This document shows positions 38,301-45,765 of a stretch of DNA of 48,083 nucleotides, one piece after another (within the stretch, counting starts at the first letter, position 1; every line of letters starts with the position of its first letter). Origin of the DNA: Polyangiaceae bacterium (GTDB lineage: Bacteria; Myxococcota_A; Polyangia; Polyangiales; Polyangiaceae). Location: NCBI GenBank assembly GCA_029261965.1, contig JAJDAH010000199.1, forward strand, positions 1 to 48,083, in the 5' to 3' direction. A model generated the notes under the pieces. It saw only the letters and a list, made by a program, of their open reading frames with translations, made no database searches and had not been told where the DNA came from. The position numbers and the translations under genes are program-made.

Positions 38301-39195
38301 TGACGATCTCGTTGGGTGGAACGGGCGTCGCGTATTGTTTCCCGAAGAAAACGTGACGCGTCTCTCCACCGAAGGGGACCCGGCTGGTGAGTGCTTCGTA
38401 CAGCATGACACCGACCGCATACCAATCTGATGCCGGCTCTGGCGTCCGTCCGGCGGCTTGCTCCGGCGCCATGTACGCGGGCGTGCCGACGATGTGTCGT
38501 TCGAGGGTGTCCTCGCCCTTTCGGCGCGCGTCGTAGTCTTGGATCAAGCCGAAGTCCAAGAGCACGACGCGACCCTGTTTGGTCACGAGCACGTTCGATG
38601 GCTTGATGTCGCGGTGCAACTTGCCGGACGCGTGAAGCGCCATGACCCCAGCGACGAGCTGGCGCAGCGTTGCCCGCAGGCGGTCCATGTCGTCGACGAG
38701 CACGGGCTGCACCGGCGCCGCTTTGCTGGCCGGAGCAGTCTTCAGGCTCTCGAGCGTGGGGGGAGGCTCGGCCTCGGCGTCGACGCTCGGGCGGGTCTCC
38801 GCCGCCATCGTCGCGGCGTTCGCTTTCCCGGTGACGCCCGGACCCCTGGCTCGTCCTGAAGGGGAGAGCTTGACGGTGGTGACGTCCTGCAACCAACTCA
38901 AAAAGTCGACGCCGTCGACCAACTCCATCGTGAAGAACCAAGTGTTCTTCTCCGAGATGAGCTCGTAGAGCTCGACCAGGTTCGGATGGGAAATGTCGGC
39001 GAGCGAACGAAACTCGGTCTTGAACCTCAAGAGCGCGTCTGGATCGATGTACGACATCGTCTTGAGCGCGACCTGCGCTCCCATTTCCTGGTCGTAGGCG
39101 CTGTAGACGACCCCCATGCCGCCCTCACCGACTCGACTGGCGATGTCGAAACGCTCGTTCCCGGTGAACTCGCTGCTCGCCGCGTCGGATCCCAC
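35356..39195 (-). CDS. Ser/Thr protein kinase fused to an AAA-type ATPase and helical repeats
   Basis: A 1279-residue signalling protein. The kinase (residues 15-330) has VGEGGMGVVY, Lys45, the catalytic HRDIKPSN (Asp196) and DFG (214-216), all intact. An unusual 65-residue low-complexity insert lies in the kinase at about 105-170. A STAND-like ATPase follows: Walker A GKSGMGKST at 374-382 and Walker B LILHIDDMQW near 497-505. The last 550 residues are helical repeats of the tetratricopeptide kind. This layout resembles PknK-type kinase/ATPase regulators. The start is GTG 39195, four bases after the stop of the receiver gene. The insert and the repeats suggest binding of other proteins. Confidence 0.93.
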   Translation of the reverse strand: MGSDAASSEFTGNERFDIASRVGEGGMGVVYSAYDQEMGAQVALKTMSYIDPDALLRFKTEFRSLADISHPNLVELYELISEKNTWFFTMELVDGVDFLSWLQDVTTVKLSPSGRARGPGVTGKANAATMAAETRPSVDAEAEPPPTLESLKTAPASKAAPVQPVLVDDMDRLRATLRQLVAGVMALHASGKLHRDIKPSNVLVTKQGRVVLLDFGLIQDYDARRKGEDTLERHIVGTPAYMAPEQAAGRTPEPASDWYAVGVMLYEALTSRVPFGGETRHVFFGKQYATPVPPNEIVTGVPNDINDLCVALLSKSAEDRPTGEEILAILGSGETTTTGTKSAPFVGRRNHLEKLEAALDLAGKEQPVVVFVRGKSGMGKSTLLQQFTAHAAERAGVLVLSGRCYERESVPFKALDSVVDDLSRWLMRLADPDAQPLVPEGSHDLSRVFPVLRNVAAFDLAPRTDDPRENAEPREMRLRAFKAFRDLVSNVCKNRQLILHIDDMQWGDSDSIELIRDMLGAADAPPVLLVLSYRDENAESREAVEQLATFVSEAPGVADSEIEVGTLSDHEAIDLARASIVDEAPLSSDVARAIARESQGIPFFLTELVRWQQERRARGDRGELESVSLEEVVRDRVSRLPDEARTLLEVFAVANGPLEHRVAEKAAGFEQKNRTVAAALRSSKLVRTHGLSDRDEAETFHARIRETVRAALPPERRRKWHGRLARVLEDGGRAEAGELVEHYLAAGERDQARRHVVIAADEAASGLAFRRAAKLYRLAVDLGAGTPPHELLRRAGVALASAGLGADAADAYIDACNSAPPEEALDLRRLAAEFYLKSGREAVGVATLRRVLREIDIKYPETQAATIASLVYHSARLRLRGLKFRERPEKKIARRELTRVDAVFTATIGLSLGDVVRGADFSTRYLLLALQAGEPVRICRAVALEAANVSAVGDGSRRRANELVRTAERLAVKMDEPHALALAKVAAGLVRLYGGEWRPSITLLDEAEAILSKRCRAVAWELAVARAQSTNAMILSGQLAETRRRVPALVKDAREREDLFGLMNLIYPNTISVLCDDDASGALEFALDVARSYGQDRFTAGHWGALISAASVERYLADPQAGWARFQREYPRLEQSHLLRVNMVRAFSTFEQALSAIAAAEAGIDRKQLMTIAETNKSRLAKEPQRHAPAMSSLLGASIAALRGHAETAERELSEAISGLDACDMGYLAACARRRRGQLLGGDEGQRLLEQTSHYFATEGVLNVDRCLEMSTPGYSALV

Positions 39196-39199
39196 GGAC

Positions 39200-39634
39200 C
39201 TACGACTGCCGCTTGGGGCGGCGACCCGACTTGAGCTCCACCTGGCGCGCCGGAAAGCTCGGCGCTCCGACGGCAGCGGCGTGTTCGTGACGCGCGTGAA
39301 CGACCTCTTGAATGGCCTGGGAGAGCACCTCGACGCCTTCGTCTCGCTCCACGACGACACCGAGATTGCCGGCCCGGTGGCGCTGATCGGCGTCGCGCAT
39401 CGTGTCGAAGAAGATCACGTCGATGACGCGCTCCTCGGCGATCAGCCAACCGGCAAGCGAGATCCCAGGACCGTCGGGAAAGGTGAGCGGAAACACGCCG
39501 CAGTCGAAGGGACCGACGTGGCCGCATGCCGCCTCACACGAGCCCGCGACGGTCACCTCGTAACCTCGCTGCTCGAGCACGCGCCTGATGGCCTCGGCCA
39601 CGGGCGCGGAAGGTTCCGCCACCAACACCCTCAT
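39200..39634 (-). CDS. Degenerate receiver-domain protein
   Basis: A 144-residue protein with the fold signature of a response-regulator receiver (MRVLVAEPSAPVAEAIRRVLEQRGYEVTVAG) but without its key residues. The acidic pair is Glu-Pro (VAEPS). The phospho-acceptor position reads FDCGVFPLTFPDG, with no Asp at the usual place. The Lys of strand 5 appears as a Glu (VVVERDEGV). It should therefore not be phosphorylated in the classical way, and may act as a binding module. Its gene sits 60 bp after the flippase-like gene and just before the kinase gene (4-bp gap), so it probably partners with that kinase. Confidence 0.75.
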   Translation of the reverse strand: MRVLVAEPSAPVAEAIRRVLEQRGYEVTVAGSCEAACGHVGPFDCGVFPLTFPDGPGISLAGWLIAEERVIDVIFFDTMRDADQRHRAGNLGVVVERDEGVEVLSQAIQEVVHARHEHAAAVGAPSFPARQVELKSGRRPKRQS

Positions 39635-39694
39635 CGTCCCGGCGCCGAGACTACCGCGGCGCCGGGCGCCGGGGAACTGGGATTTTCGAGCCGC

Positions 39695-40642
39695 TCAGCT
39701 CGCCTCGAGCAGGCGATACGCTCTTCGCATGAAGAGTGGCGACATGATCAGCTGAACGAGTGTGATGCCCACGGCCCAGCTCAGCGTGGCAGCGGCGACG
39801 GCCGCTTCTCCGTGCTCTTGTCCACCCGCCGCGTATCCGGCGAACAGCTGGAGGGCGATGACATCACGCGTACCCACGCCTTGAGGGGTGATGGGCAAGA
39901 CGACGATGAGCATCAGCACCGGGCACAGCGCCAGCGCCGCAGTGAACGGAATGTCGACGTCGAAGAAGCGAAACGGGATCCATGCGCCCAAAAACTGAAT
40001 GCAGATGTGCGGCAGCCGCGTCAGGACCCCCATGGCATGGCCTCGCAGACCGGCGTCCACCAATGGCGCCGTGGCCTGACGCTTCCGGAGAAACTGGGGC
40101 CCGACGCCTATGACCACCAAGTACAGCAGCCCGGCAACTACCAAAACGATGATGACGGGCAGCAACCACGGCATCGTGTCGTAGTTGAACGGAAGCCCGA
40201 GGATTCCGAACAACACGAGTGTCGCGAAGGATGTCGCGTAGACAAAAAGCGTGGCGCCGGCGACCCGCCACAGTGGTGCATCGTAGGTTTTCGAAATGAA
40301 GTACGTCAGCCATGCCTGGCCAACGTTGTGGTTGATCGCGCTCGGCAAGTAAGACGCGCCACGAATGATGAAGATTTCACCGAACGTCACCGGACACACG
40401 CTTCGGTAGGCGTAGGCGGTAGCCGCAGAGTCCGCCGTGAGCAGGGCCAACACGAACGCCAACGTGAAACCGAAAAAACCCAAGTAGTGCGTCGCCCCAA
40501 GCGCTTCGACGAATTTTGCGAAGTCGATCCGACCAAGGACGAACGCGACGAGCCCCGCCCCGATCAGCAAAGGGAGCAGTCGTCGCCAGAGAGGCGGTTT
40601 GGGAGGCACCGCGGGCTCTGACCCCGCCGCTGGCGCGGACAC
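39695..40642 (-). CDS. Lysylphosphatidylglycerol-synthase-type membrane protein (flippase-like, YbhN/AglD family)
   Basis: A 315-residue integral membrane protein with about eight hydrophobic segments. It belongs to the LPG_synthase_TM/UPF0104 family: GLVAFVLGRIDFAKFVEAL, SYLPSAINHNVGQAWLTYF and the late motif LPITPQGVGTRDVIALQLFAG. Relatives flip or transfer lipid-linked molecules, for example with glycosyltransferases. It lacks the soluble MprF domain. The start is GTG 40642, five bases after the epimerase stop. ATG 40696 would overlap the epimerase by 49 bp and is less likely. It is the second gene of the epimerase-flippase-receiver-kinase run and probably handles a uronic-acid glycolipid. 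Confidence 0.88.
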   Translation of the reverse strand: MSAPAAGSEPAVPPKPPLWRRLLPLLIGAGLVAFVLGRIDFAKFVEALGATHYLGFFGFTLAFVLALLTADSAATAYAYRSVCPVTFGEIFIIRGASYLPSAINHNVGQAWLTYFISKTYDAPLWRVAGATLFVYATSFATLVLFGILGLPFNYDTMPWLLPVIIVLVVAGLLYLVVIGVGPQFLRKRQATAPLVDAGLRGHAMGVLTRLPHICIQFLGAWIPFRFFDVDIPFTAALALCPVLMLIVVLPITPQGVGTRDVIALQLFAGYAAGGQEHGEAAVAAATLSWAVGITLVQLIMSPLFMRRAYRLLEAS

Positions 40643-40647
40643 GTCGT

Positions 40648-41625
40648 TCAACCAGGTCCTCGATCGCGAGGCGGGGCCTCGGGACCGTCGAGCCATTCGA
40701 CCCAGCGAGCGATTCCCTCCTCGAGACTCACTTTCGGTTCGTAGTCGAACGCTCCAGCCGCCTTCGACACGTTGGCGGAGGTGACCTTCGATTCACCGGG
40801 TTGGAGCCGACCGACCTGCACCCGAGGCTCGACACCGAGAGCCTTTCCCATCAACTCGATCAACCGAGTGACGCGCACGGGCTCGCTGCGGCCGAGGTTG
40901 AACGTGTCCGTGCGGCGCCCTTTGCCGACCCAAGCTACGGCGCCCATCACCCCGTCGACGATGTCGTCGATGAAGGTGAAGTCTCGTTCGGTCTCCTCAC
41001 CATGCAGGGTGATGGTCTCGCCAGCCCAGAGCTGCCGGGTGAACTTCGCCACCGCCATATCCGGGCGACCCCGGGGACCATAGACGGTGAAGAAGCGCAA
41101 AATCGCGATCGGCAGATCGTAGAGGTCGTGATAGGCGTGCACCATCATTTCCGCCCCACGCTTGCTCGCGGCATACGGGGACAGCGGGCGGTCACAGTAG
41201 TCGTCTTCGACGAAAGGAACGCGCGACGTGTTGCCATAGACCGAAGAGGTCGATGCAAAAGCCATCGCGGTGCCATGCACTTTGCAGGCGTCGAGCAAAT
41301 GAAGACCCCCGAGTTCGTTGACACGAATGTACGACGCCGGATCGTCCACACTCGCTCGCACGCCGGCTTTCGCGGCCAAGTGAACGACGATGTCCGGCTC
41401 GGCCATTTCGAACGCTCGCGTCACGGCGGCACCGTCGGCCACGTCCGCTTCGACGAGGCGATAAGAATCGTTGGATTGAGCCTGGGCGACGTTTCGACGT
41501 TTCTGGGCGGGATCGTAGTACGGGTCGAAATTGTCGACCGCCGTCACGGTGTAGCCGTCGCGAAGGAAGCGGTCGGCAACGTGTGAGCCGATGAAACCTG
41601 CACCGCCGGTCACCAAGGCTCGCAT
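40648..41625 (-). CDS. UDP-glucuronate 4-epimerase (NAD-dependent epimerase family)
   Basis: A 325-residue SDR enzyme that interconverts UDP-glucuronate and UDP-galacturonate. Features: GGAGFIG at 7-13 for NAD, Asp31 in AVDNFDPYYDP, ASTSSVYG with the catalytic Ser/Thr, Tyr151 and Lys155 in YxxxK. The segment RFFTVYGPRGRPDMA and ERDFTFIDDIVDG are typical of the glucuronate epimerase branch rather than GalE. Length is normal. It starts at ATG 41625 and is followed by the flippase-like gene after five bases. The substrate comes from ugd at 28562. Divergent from the SelD fusion across 195 bp, where no clear promoter was seen. Confidence 0.92.
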   Translation of the reverse strand: MRALVTGGAGFIGSHVADRFLRDGYTVTAVDNFDPYYDPAQKRRNVAQAQSNDSYRLVEADVADGAAVTRAFEMAEPDIVVHLAAKAGVRASVDDPASYIRVNELGGLHLLDACKVHGTAMAFASTSSVYGNTSRVPFVEDDYCDRPLSPYAASKRGAEMMVHAYHDLYDLPIAILRFFTVYGPRGRPDMAVAKFTRQLWAGETITLHGEETERDFTFIDDIVDGVMGAVAWVGKGRRTDTFNLGRSEPVRVTRLIELMGKALGVEPRVQVGRLQPGESKVTSANVSKAAGAFDYEPKVSLEEGIARWVEWLDGPEAPPRDRGPG

Positions 41626-41820
41626 GGGCGGCGATACTAGCAGCGAATCGGCTTCAGGCCCCCGGGTCTTCACGGCGTTTTTGACGGTCGGCGAGCGCCG
41701 CGTCTCCCGCCGAAATCCGCAGCTGTGCGAGAATACGCGCCGCACGAATTCCGTTTGCGATTTTTCGAGACGCGGCACTAGCCACGGACCGCGAGCTATG
41801 CGGTAGATGAGAGCGGCGAG

Positions 41821-44055
41821 ATGACGATCGGAACAGGCGCGCGACGCTCTGAAGTCGTCCTCGTGGGTGGCGGTCACGTGCACGTACAGGTGCTCGCCAA
41901 GCTGGCCATGGAACCCATCGACGGAGCCCGCGTCACTGTCGTTCTCGACCACCCAATCGCGGTCTACTCGGGCATGGTCCCGGGATTCATCGCCGGACAG
42001 TACTCCGCCGAAGAGCTCGAAATCGACGTCGTGCCGCTCGCTCGCCGCGCAGGCGCCAACGTCGTTCTCGCTCGCGCCACGCACCTGGACGTCAAACAGA
42101 GACGTCTGCATGTGGTCGGCCGACCGCCGCTTCGGTACGACTACGCGAGCATCAACATCGGCTCGACCGTCGCCGGCCTCGAGACCCCGGGGGTTCGAGA
42201 GCTCGCCGTTCCGTCGCGTCCCATTGGCGAGCTCGTTCGCCGGATGGAAGACGTTTTGCGACGCGCGGAGCTGAGCTCCGACCGCCCGCTGTCCGTCGTG
42301 GTCGTCGGCGCGGGCGCCGGCGGTGTCGAAGTCGCGTTCACACTGGACCAACGGCTTCGCAAACGCTGCGCGGGCGGGGTCCGAATCAGCATCGTGCACT
42401 CCGGCGACCGCCTGCTCGGCACCTACCCGAAAAAGCTGAGCCGCCGGGTCACCGCTTTGGCGGTCGAGCGGGGAATCGAGACACTGCCCAACACCGTGGT
42501 GCGCGCCATCGAGCCAGGATGCGTCGTTTTCGACGACGGGGAACCGCTCGATGCCGACACGGTGTTCTGGGTCACCGGGGCTTCGGGCCACTCTTTTTTC
42601 CGCGATTCGGGGTTGCCGACGGACGCGCGCGGGTTCGCCAAGACGTCGCCGGAGCTGCTCCTCGAAGGCCGGGGAGACGTGTTCGCGGTCGGCGACTGCG
42701 CGACGCTCACCGACTATCCCGACACGCCGAAAGCCGGCGTCTACGCGGTTCGCGAAGGGCCGTATCTCGTCGACAACCTTCGAGCCGCCGTGCGCGGCAC
42801 GGCGCTCCGGCGCTACGAGCCGCAATCCGATTTTCTGACTCTGCTCAACCTCGGCGACGGGACGGCGATCGGCGCCAAGTGGTCCCGAGTGATCGAAGGC
42901 GCGTGGGTCATGTCGCTCAAGGACTCGATCGATCGCCGGTTCATGCGCCGGTTTCGTGTTCTCGAATCAACCGGCGCCCTCACGGAGCACTTCGCGAGCG
43001 CCCCGGTGATGGACGAGGAAATGCCGTGTGGTGGGTGCGCGGCCAAAGTCGGTCAGTCGGTGCTCACCCGAGCGCTCGAACGACTTCCCAAACCTGCGGC
43101 GGACTCGTCCGTCACCCTCGGCCTCGACGCCGCGGACGACGCCGCGGCGTTCAAAACTCCGAGCGGGGACCTCGTCGTGACGAGCGTCGACGCGTTCCGA
43201 GCCTTTCTCGACGACCCCCACCTCGTCGCAAAAGTGGCGGCGGTGAACGCCGCCAGCGACCTGTTCGCGAAGGGCGCCGAACCGAAACATGCGCTCGCGC
43301 TCGTCGCCGTTCCGGTCGAGCTCTCGCCGGAGGACGCGGAGGAGCTTCTGTTCCAGGTGATGTCCGGAGCGCGGAGCGTCTTCGACGAGATGGGGGTCAC
43401 GCTCACCGGCGGACACACCACGACGGCGCCGGAGCTGCTCGTCGGTTTCGCGGTGGACGGAACGACGACCGCACCGCTTTTGACGATGGACGGTCTCGAA
43501 CCCGGCATGGCGCTGGTCTCGAGCAAGCCACTCGGCACGGGTGTGGTTCTCGCCGCGGACATGCGTGGCCGGGCGCGCGGCGAGTGGCTCGAGGCGACAC
43601 TCGCGTCGATGCTCCAGTCGAACGCGGAAGCCGCGAGCGAAGCGCGGCGCTTCGGAGCCACCGCTGCGACCGATGTCACCGGTTTCGGATTGGCGGGGCA
43701 CTTGCACGCCATGCTGGAGCGGGCCGGCGCGAGTGCGACGCTCGATCTCTCACGAATCGTGGCGCTGCCCGGCGCCGTCGAGCTCAACGCCGAAGGGTTT
43801 CGCAGCACCGCGCACGCCGAGAACGTAAAGGTGAAGCGCGCTTTCAAGATCGAGAGCTCGGCGGCCAGTCACCGAAGGCTCGAGCTGCTCTTCGACCCGC
43901 AAACGTCGGGAGGTCTCTTGGTCGGTTTGGAGCCGGACGCCGCGGCGAGCATGGTTTCGCGCTTGAACGAGAGGGGCCACCGCGCAGCCGTCATCGGCAA
44001 CGTCGAGCCACCTCGGGCGGACGGTGCCGTCATCCGCGTCGTCGCGAACCCGTGA
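41821..44055 (+). CDS. selD: Fusion of an NADH-dehydrogenase-like flavoprotein with selenide, water dikinase (SelD)
   Basis: A 744-residue protein. Residues 10-385 form a type-II NADH dehydrogenase-like FAD/NAD oxidoreductase: VVLVGGGHVHVQVL, the second dinucleotide motif VVVVGAGAGGVEVA, and the FAD-contact DVFAVGDCATL. Residues 395-744 are SelD, which makes selenophosphate from selenide and ATP: MPCGGCAAKVG with Cys403, Cys406 and Lys409, LGLDAADDAAAF, TSVDAFRAFLDDP, TGGHTTTAPE and TDVTGFGLAGHLH. Such fusions are known from several bacteria. No selA, selB or tRNA-Sec is in this window, and the peroxidases here use Cys, so selenophosphate may serve tRNA modification or a cofactor. ATG 41821 is the start. 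Confidence 0.95.
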   Translation: MTIGTGARRSEVVLVGGGHVHVQVLAKLAMEPIDGARVTVVLDHPIAVYSGMVPGFIAGQYSAEELEIDVVPLARRAGANVVLARATHLDVKQRRLHVVGRPPLRYDYASINIGSTVAGLETPGVRELAVPSRPIGELVRRMEDVLRRAELSSDRPLSVVVVGAGAGGVEVAFTLDQRLRKRCAGGVRISIVHSGDRLLGTYPKKLSRRVTALAVERGIETLPNTVVRAIEPGCVVFDDGEPLDADTVFWVTGASGHSFFRDSGLPTDARGFAKTSPELLLEGRGDVFAVGDCATLTDYPDTPKAGVYAVREGPYLVDNLRAAVRGTALRRYEPQSDFLTLLNLGDGTAIGAKWSRVIEGAWVMSLKDSIDRRFMRRFRVLESTGALTEHFASAPVMDEEMPCGGCAAKVGQSVLTRALERLPKPAADSSVTLGLDAADDAAAFKTPSGDLVVTSVDAFRAFLDDPHLVAKVAAVNAASDLFAKGAEPKHALALVAVPVELSPEDAEELLFQVMSGARSVFDEMGVTLTGGHTTTAPELLVGFAVDGTTTAPLLTMDGLEPGMALVSSKPLGTGVVLAADMRGRARGEWLEATLASMLQSNAEAASEARRFGATAATDVTGFGLAGHLHAMLERAGASATLDLSRIVALPGAVELNAEGFRSTAHAENVKVKRAFKIESSAASHRRLELLFDPQTSGGLLVGLEPDAAASMVSRLNERGHRAAVIGNVEPPRADGAVIRVVANP

Positions 44056-44091
44056 ATGAAGAGTGTCTCACACAGACTCGCGCAGGCGGCA

Positions 44092-45186
44092 CTACACCGA
44101 GGCGCGGAGACGGACCTCGAGGTCGAACGATTCTCCGTCCCGCTCGAGCCGCGCGACGAGCCGCTCTTGCTCGCGGGCTTGCAGAATCGCGGCGACGGCA
44201 TCGGCGATCGTCGTCGGCACTTCCCCATTCACGGCCAGGAGCAGGTCGCCGTCCCGCACACCGAGGCGACCCAACAACGACGCAGGCTTCACCCCGTCGA
44301 TTCTGAGGCCGACGACGAGCTCGTCTCGCTTCACGGGCTGAATGTCGAGACCCGACAGCAAGCTCTCACCGCCACGAAACAGCTCTTCGACCGCGTCGGG
44401 GGACAGGACGTACTCGGTCGACGAAACGCGCTGTATGGCCGCCGCGATCGATTCCGGCACGGTCCAGATCGCGACGTCCTCTTCGGGGAGCAGTGGCGCA
44501 TTTGCTGGCCCGTCGCCGACGAGCTCGAGCTCGATGGTGCCCTTCTTCGCGATTCGTTGCGCTGCGAGCACGCCGCTCGAGTGCATCGTCACCGCGCAGC
44601 GCGCGCCTCCGGACTCGAACCACACGCGGTCCCAATCGATTTCGGCCACACGCCAGTTGCCCACCGTGTCCCCGATACGCCGCTGACGCGCCGGGGCGCC
44701 GGGTTTCGACGCCACGGTGGCGACTGACCACTCGGGGTCGTCGGGAGAGCGGGTGATGAGGCGGACTTCGAGCCCACCACAGGGGCCCTGCGGTTTCGCC
44801 GTCGCGCGGGCGCCGCCGCTGTGTGAAACGGCACTCATCGGTCGATGCGACACGGGAAGGTGTGCGGCAAGGCGAGGCTTGGCGCGGGACCGCTCGGGCG
44901 GTCGCTCGTCCGGCGCGCCGCGCAACTTTCGTTCGAGCTCGGCTTCGCTGCCGATGCCGTGGTCGTCGTTCGTTCCGACACCGGACGAGGTGCGCTCCGT
45001 CGCTGCGCTGGTCTCGGCCGCGCCATTTTCGGTGGCGGCCTCTTCGGCGGCGTTCACGCTAGACGACAGAGCAGGGTCCGACAGAGCAGGGTCTGCCGGG
45101 TTGTCGACTCGCCACACGTACCCCGCGACGGCGAACCCCGGGATCGCGACGAGGCACGCCCGCGCGATGAGCGAGTCGGCGTCCAT
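44092..45186 (-). CDS. GspC-like protein with a PDZ domain
   Basis: A 364-residue inner-membrane protein of the type-II secretion GspC kind. A single membrane segment lies at residues 5-25 (SLIARACLVAIPGFAVAGYVW). A Glu/Ser/Arg-rich linker follows, then an HR domain at about 150-250 (GLEVRLITRSPDDPEWSVATV, RRIGDTVGNWRVAEIDWDRVWF) and a PDZ-like domain (285-360, VKPASLLGRLGVRDGDLLLAVNG). GspC links inner-membrane and secretin parts in the secreton. No other gsp gene is visible, so this may be a lone copy. ATG 45186 is preferred, with AAGG five bases upstream; longer forms to 45309 would put Cys/His residues before the membrane segment. Confidence 0.85.
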   Translation of the reverse strand: MDADSLIARACLVAIPGFAVAGYVWRVDNPADPALSDPALSSSVNAAEEAATENGAAETSAATERTSSGVGTNDDHGIGSEAELERKLRGAPDERPPERSRAKPRLAAHLPVSHRPMSAVSHSGGARATAKPQGPCGGLEVRLITRSPDDPEWSVATVASKPGAPARQRRIGDTVGNWRVAEIDWDRVWFESGGARCAVTMHSSGVLAAQRIAKKGTIELELVGDGPANAPLLPEEDVAIWTVPESIAAAIQRVSSTEYVLSPDAVEELFRGGESLLSGLDIQPVKRDELVVGLRIDGVKPASLLGRLGVRDGDLLLAVNGEVPTTIADAVAAILQAREQERLVARLERDGESFDLEVRLRASV

Positions 45187-45356
45187 TTCGCCTTCGTCGT
45201 AGCGAATCTCGTGCCACGGCCGAAAAAACCTGGCGATTCGATGCGAGGCCCGGAACGACGCGATTTTCGCTGCCTCGGGGTGGGGATGGCAGCAGCACGA
45301 CGCTGACAAACTGGCACGAAGCGGGCAATATCAAGGGCGCTTTTGACAGGTTTGCA

Positions 45357-45758
45357 ATGGGCGCGACCCTCCAAAACCACAGCGAGATCGAATTCCCCGA
45401 CCCCTCGAAGCTGGTCGCACACAAGCCGATCACGGTCGCGGTTTTTCTGATCACGCCGCAGGGCGACAGGCCGGTGATGGCCGGACGCAGCACGTCGACC
45501 CACATCCGGCCGAACGGCGCCATTCTCCAAGTTCGCCCACAGATCACACGACCGTGGCCGGTCAAACGCAACGACGAAGTGAAGCTCCGTATGTCCCGCG
45601 GCACCGATCAACCGCCGCTGGTCGGCAGCGGCAAGGTCAGCTGGGTGCGCGACCGCGCGTTCATGCCGAGCGGCTTGGCCGTTTCGATGGTCGGGGTGAC
45701 GTTCGATTGGGATCCGACGGAGATGGCGCTCGAGGTCGCGGCGTTTTTGGTCGAGTGA
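45357..45758 (+). CDS. PilZ-like domain protein
   Basis: A 133-residue protein of the size and strand pattern of a PilZ domain with TIGR02266-like features: HKPITVAVFLIT at the start, then a THIRPNGAILQV motif in the place of the PilZ DxSxxG motif (with Asn-Gly kept), KLRMSRG and VSMVGVTFDWD. The key Arg residues for c-di-GMP binding are not clear, so it may not bind it. CAGG lies six bases before ATG 45357. It is divergent from the GspC-like gene across 170 bp and converges with the SUMF1 gene at 45766. Confidence 0.65.
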   Translation: MGATLQNHSEIEFPDPSKLVAHKPITVAVFLITPQGDRPVMAGRSTSTHIRPNGAILQVRPQITRPWPVKRNDEVKLRMSRGTDQPPLVGSGKVSWVRDRAFMPSGLAVSMVGVTFDWDPTEMALEVAAFLVE

Positions 45759-45765
45759 CGCGCGT

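Noticed and set aside
40643-40696. An upstream start (ATG 40696) for the flippase-like gene.
   Set aside because: It would overlap the epimerase by 49 bp and add an Arg/Ser-rich tail; GTG 40642 fits the operon spacing better.
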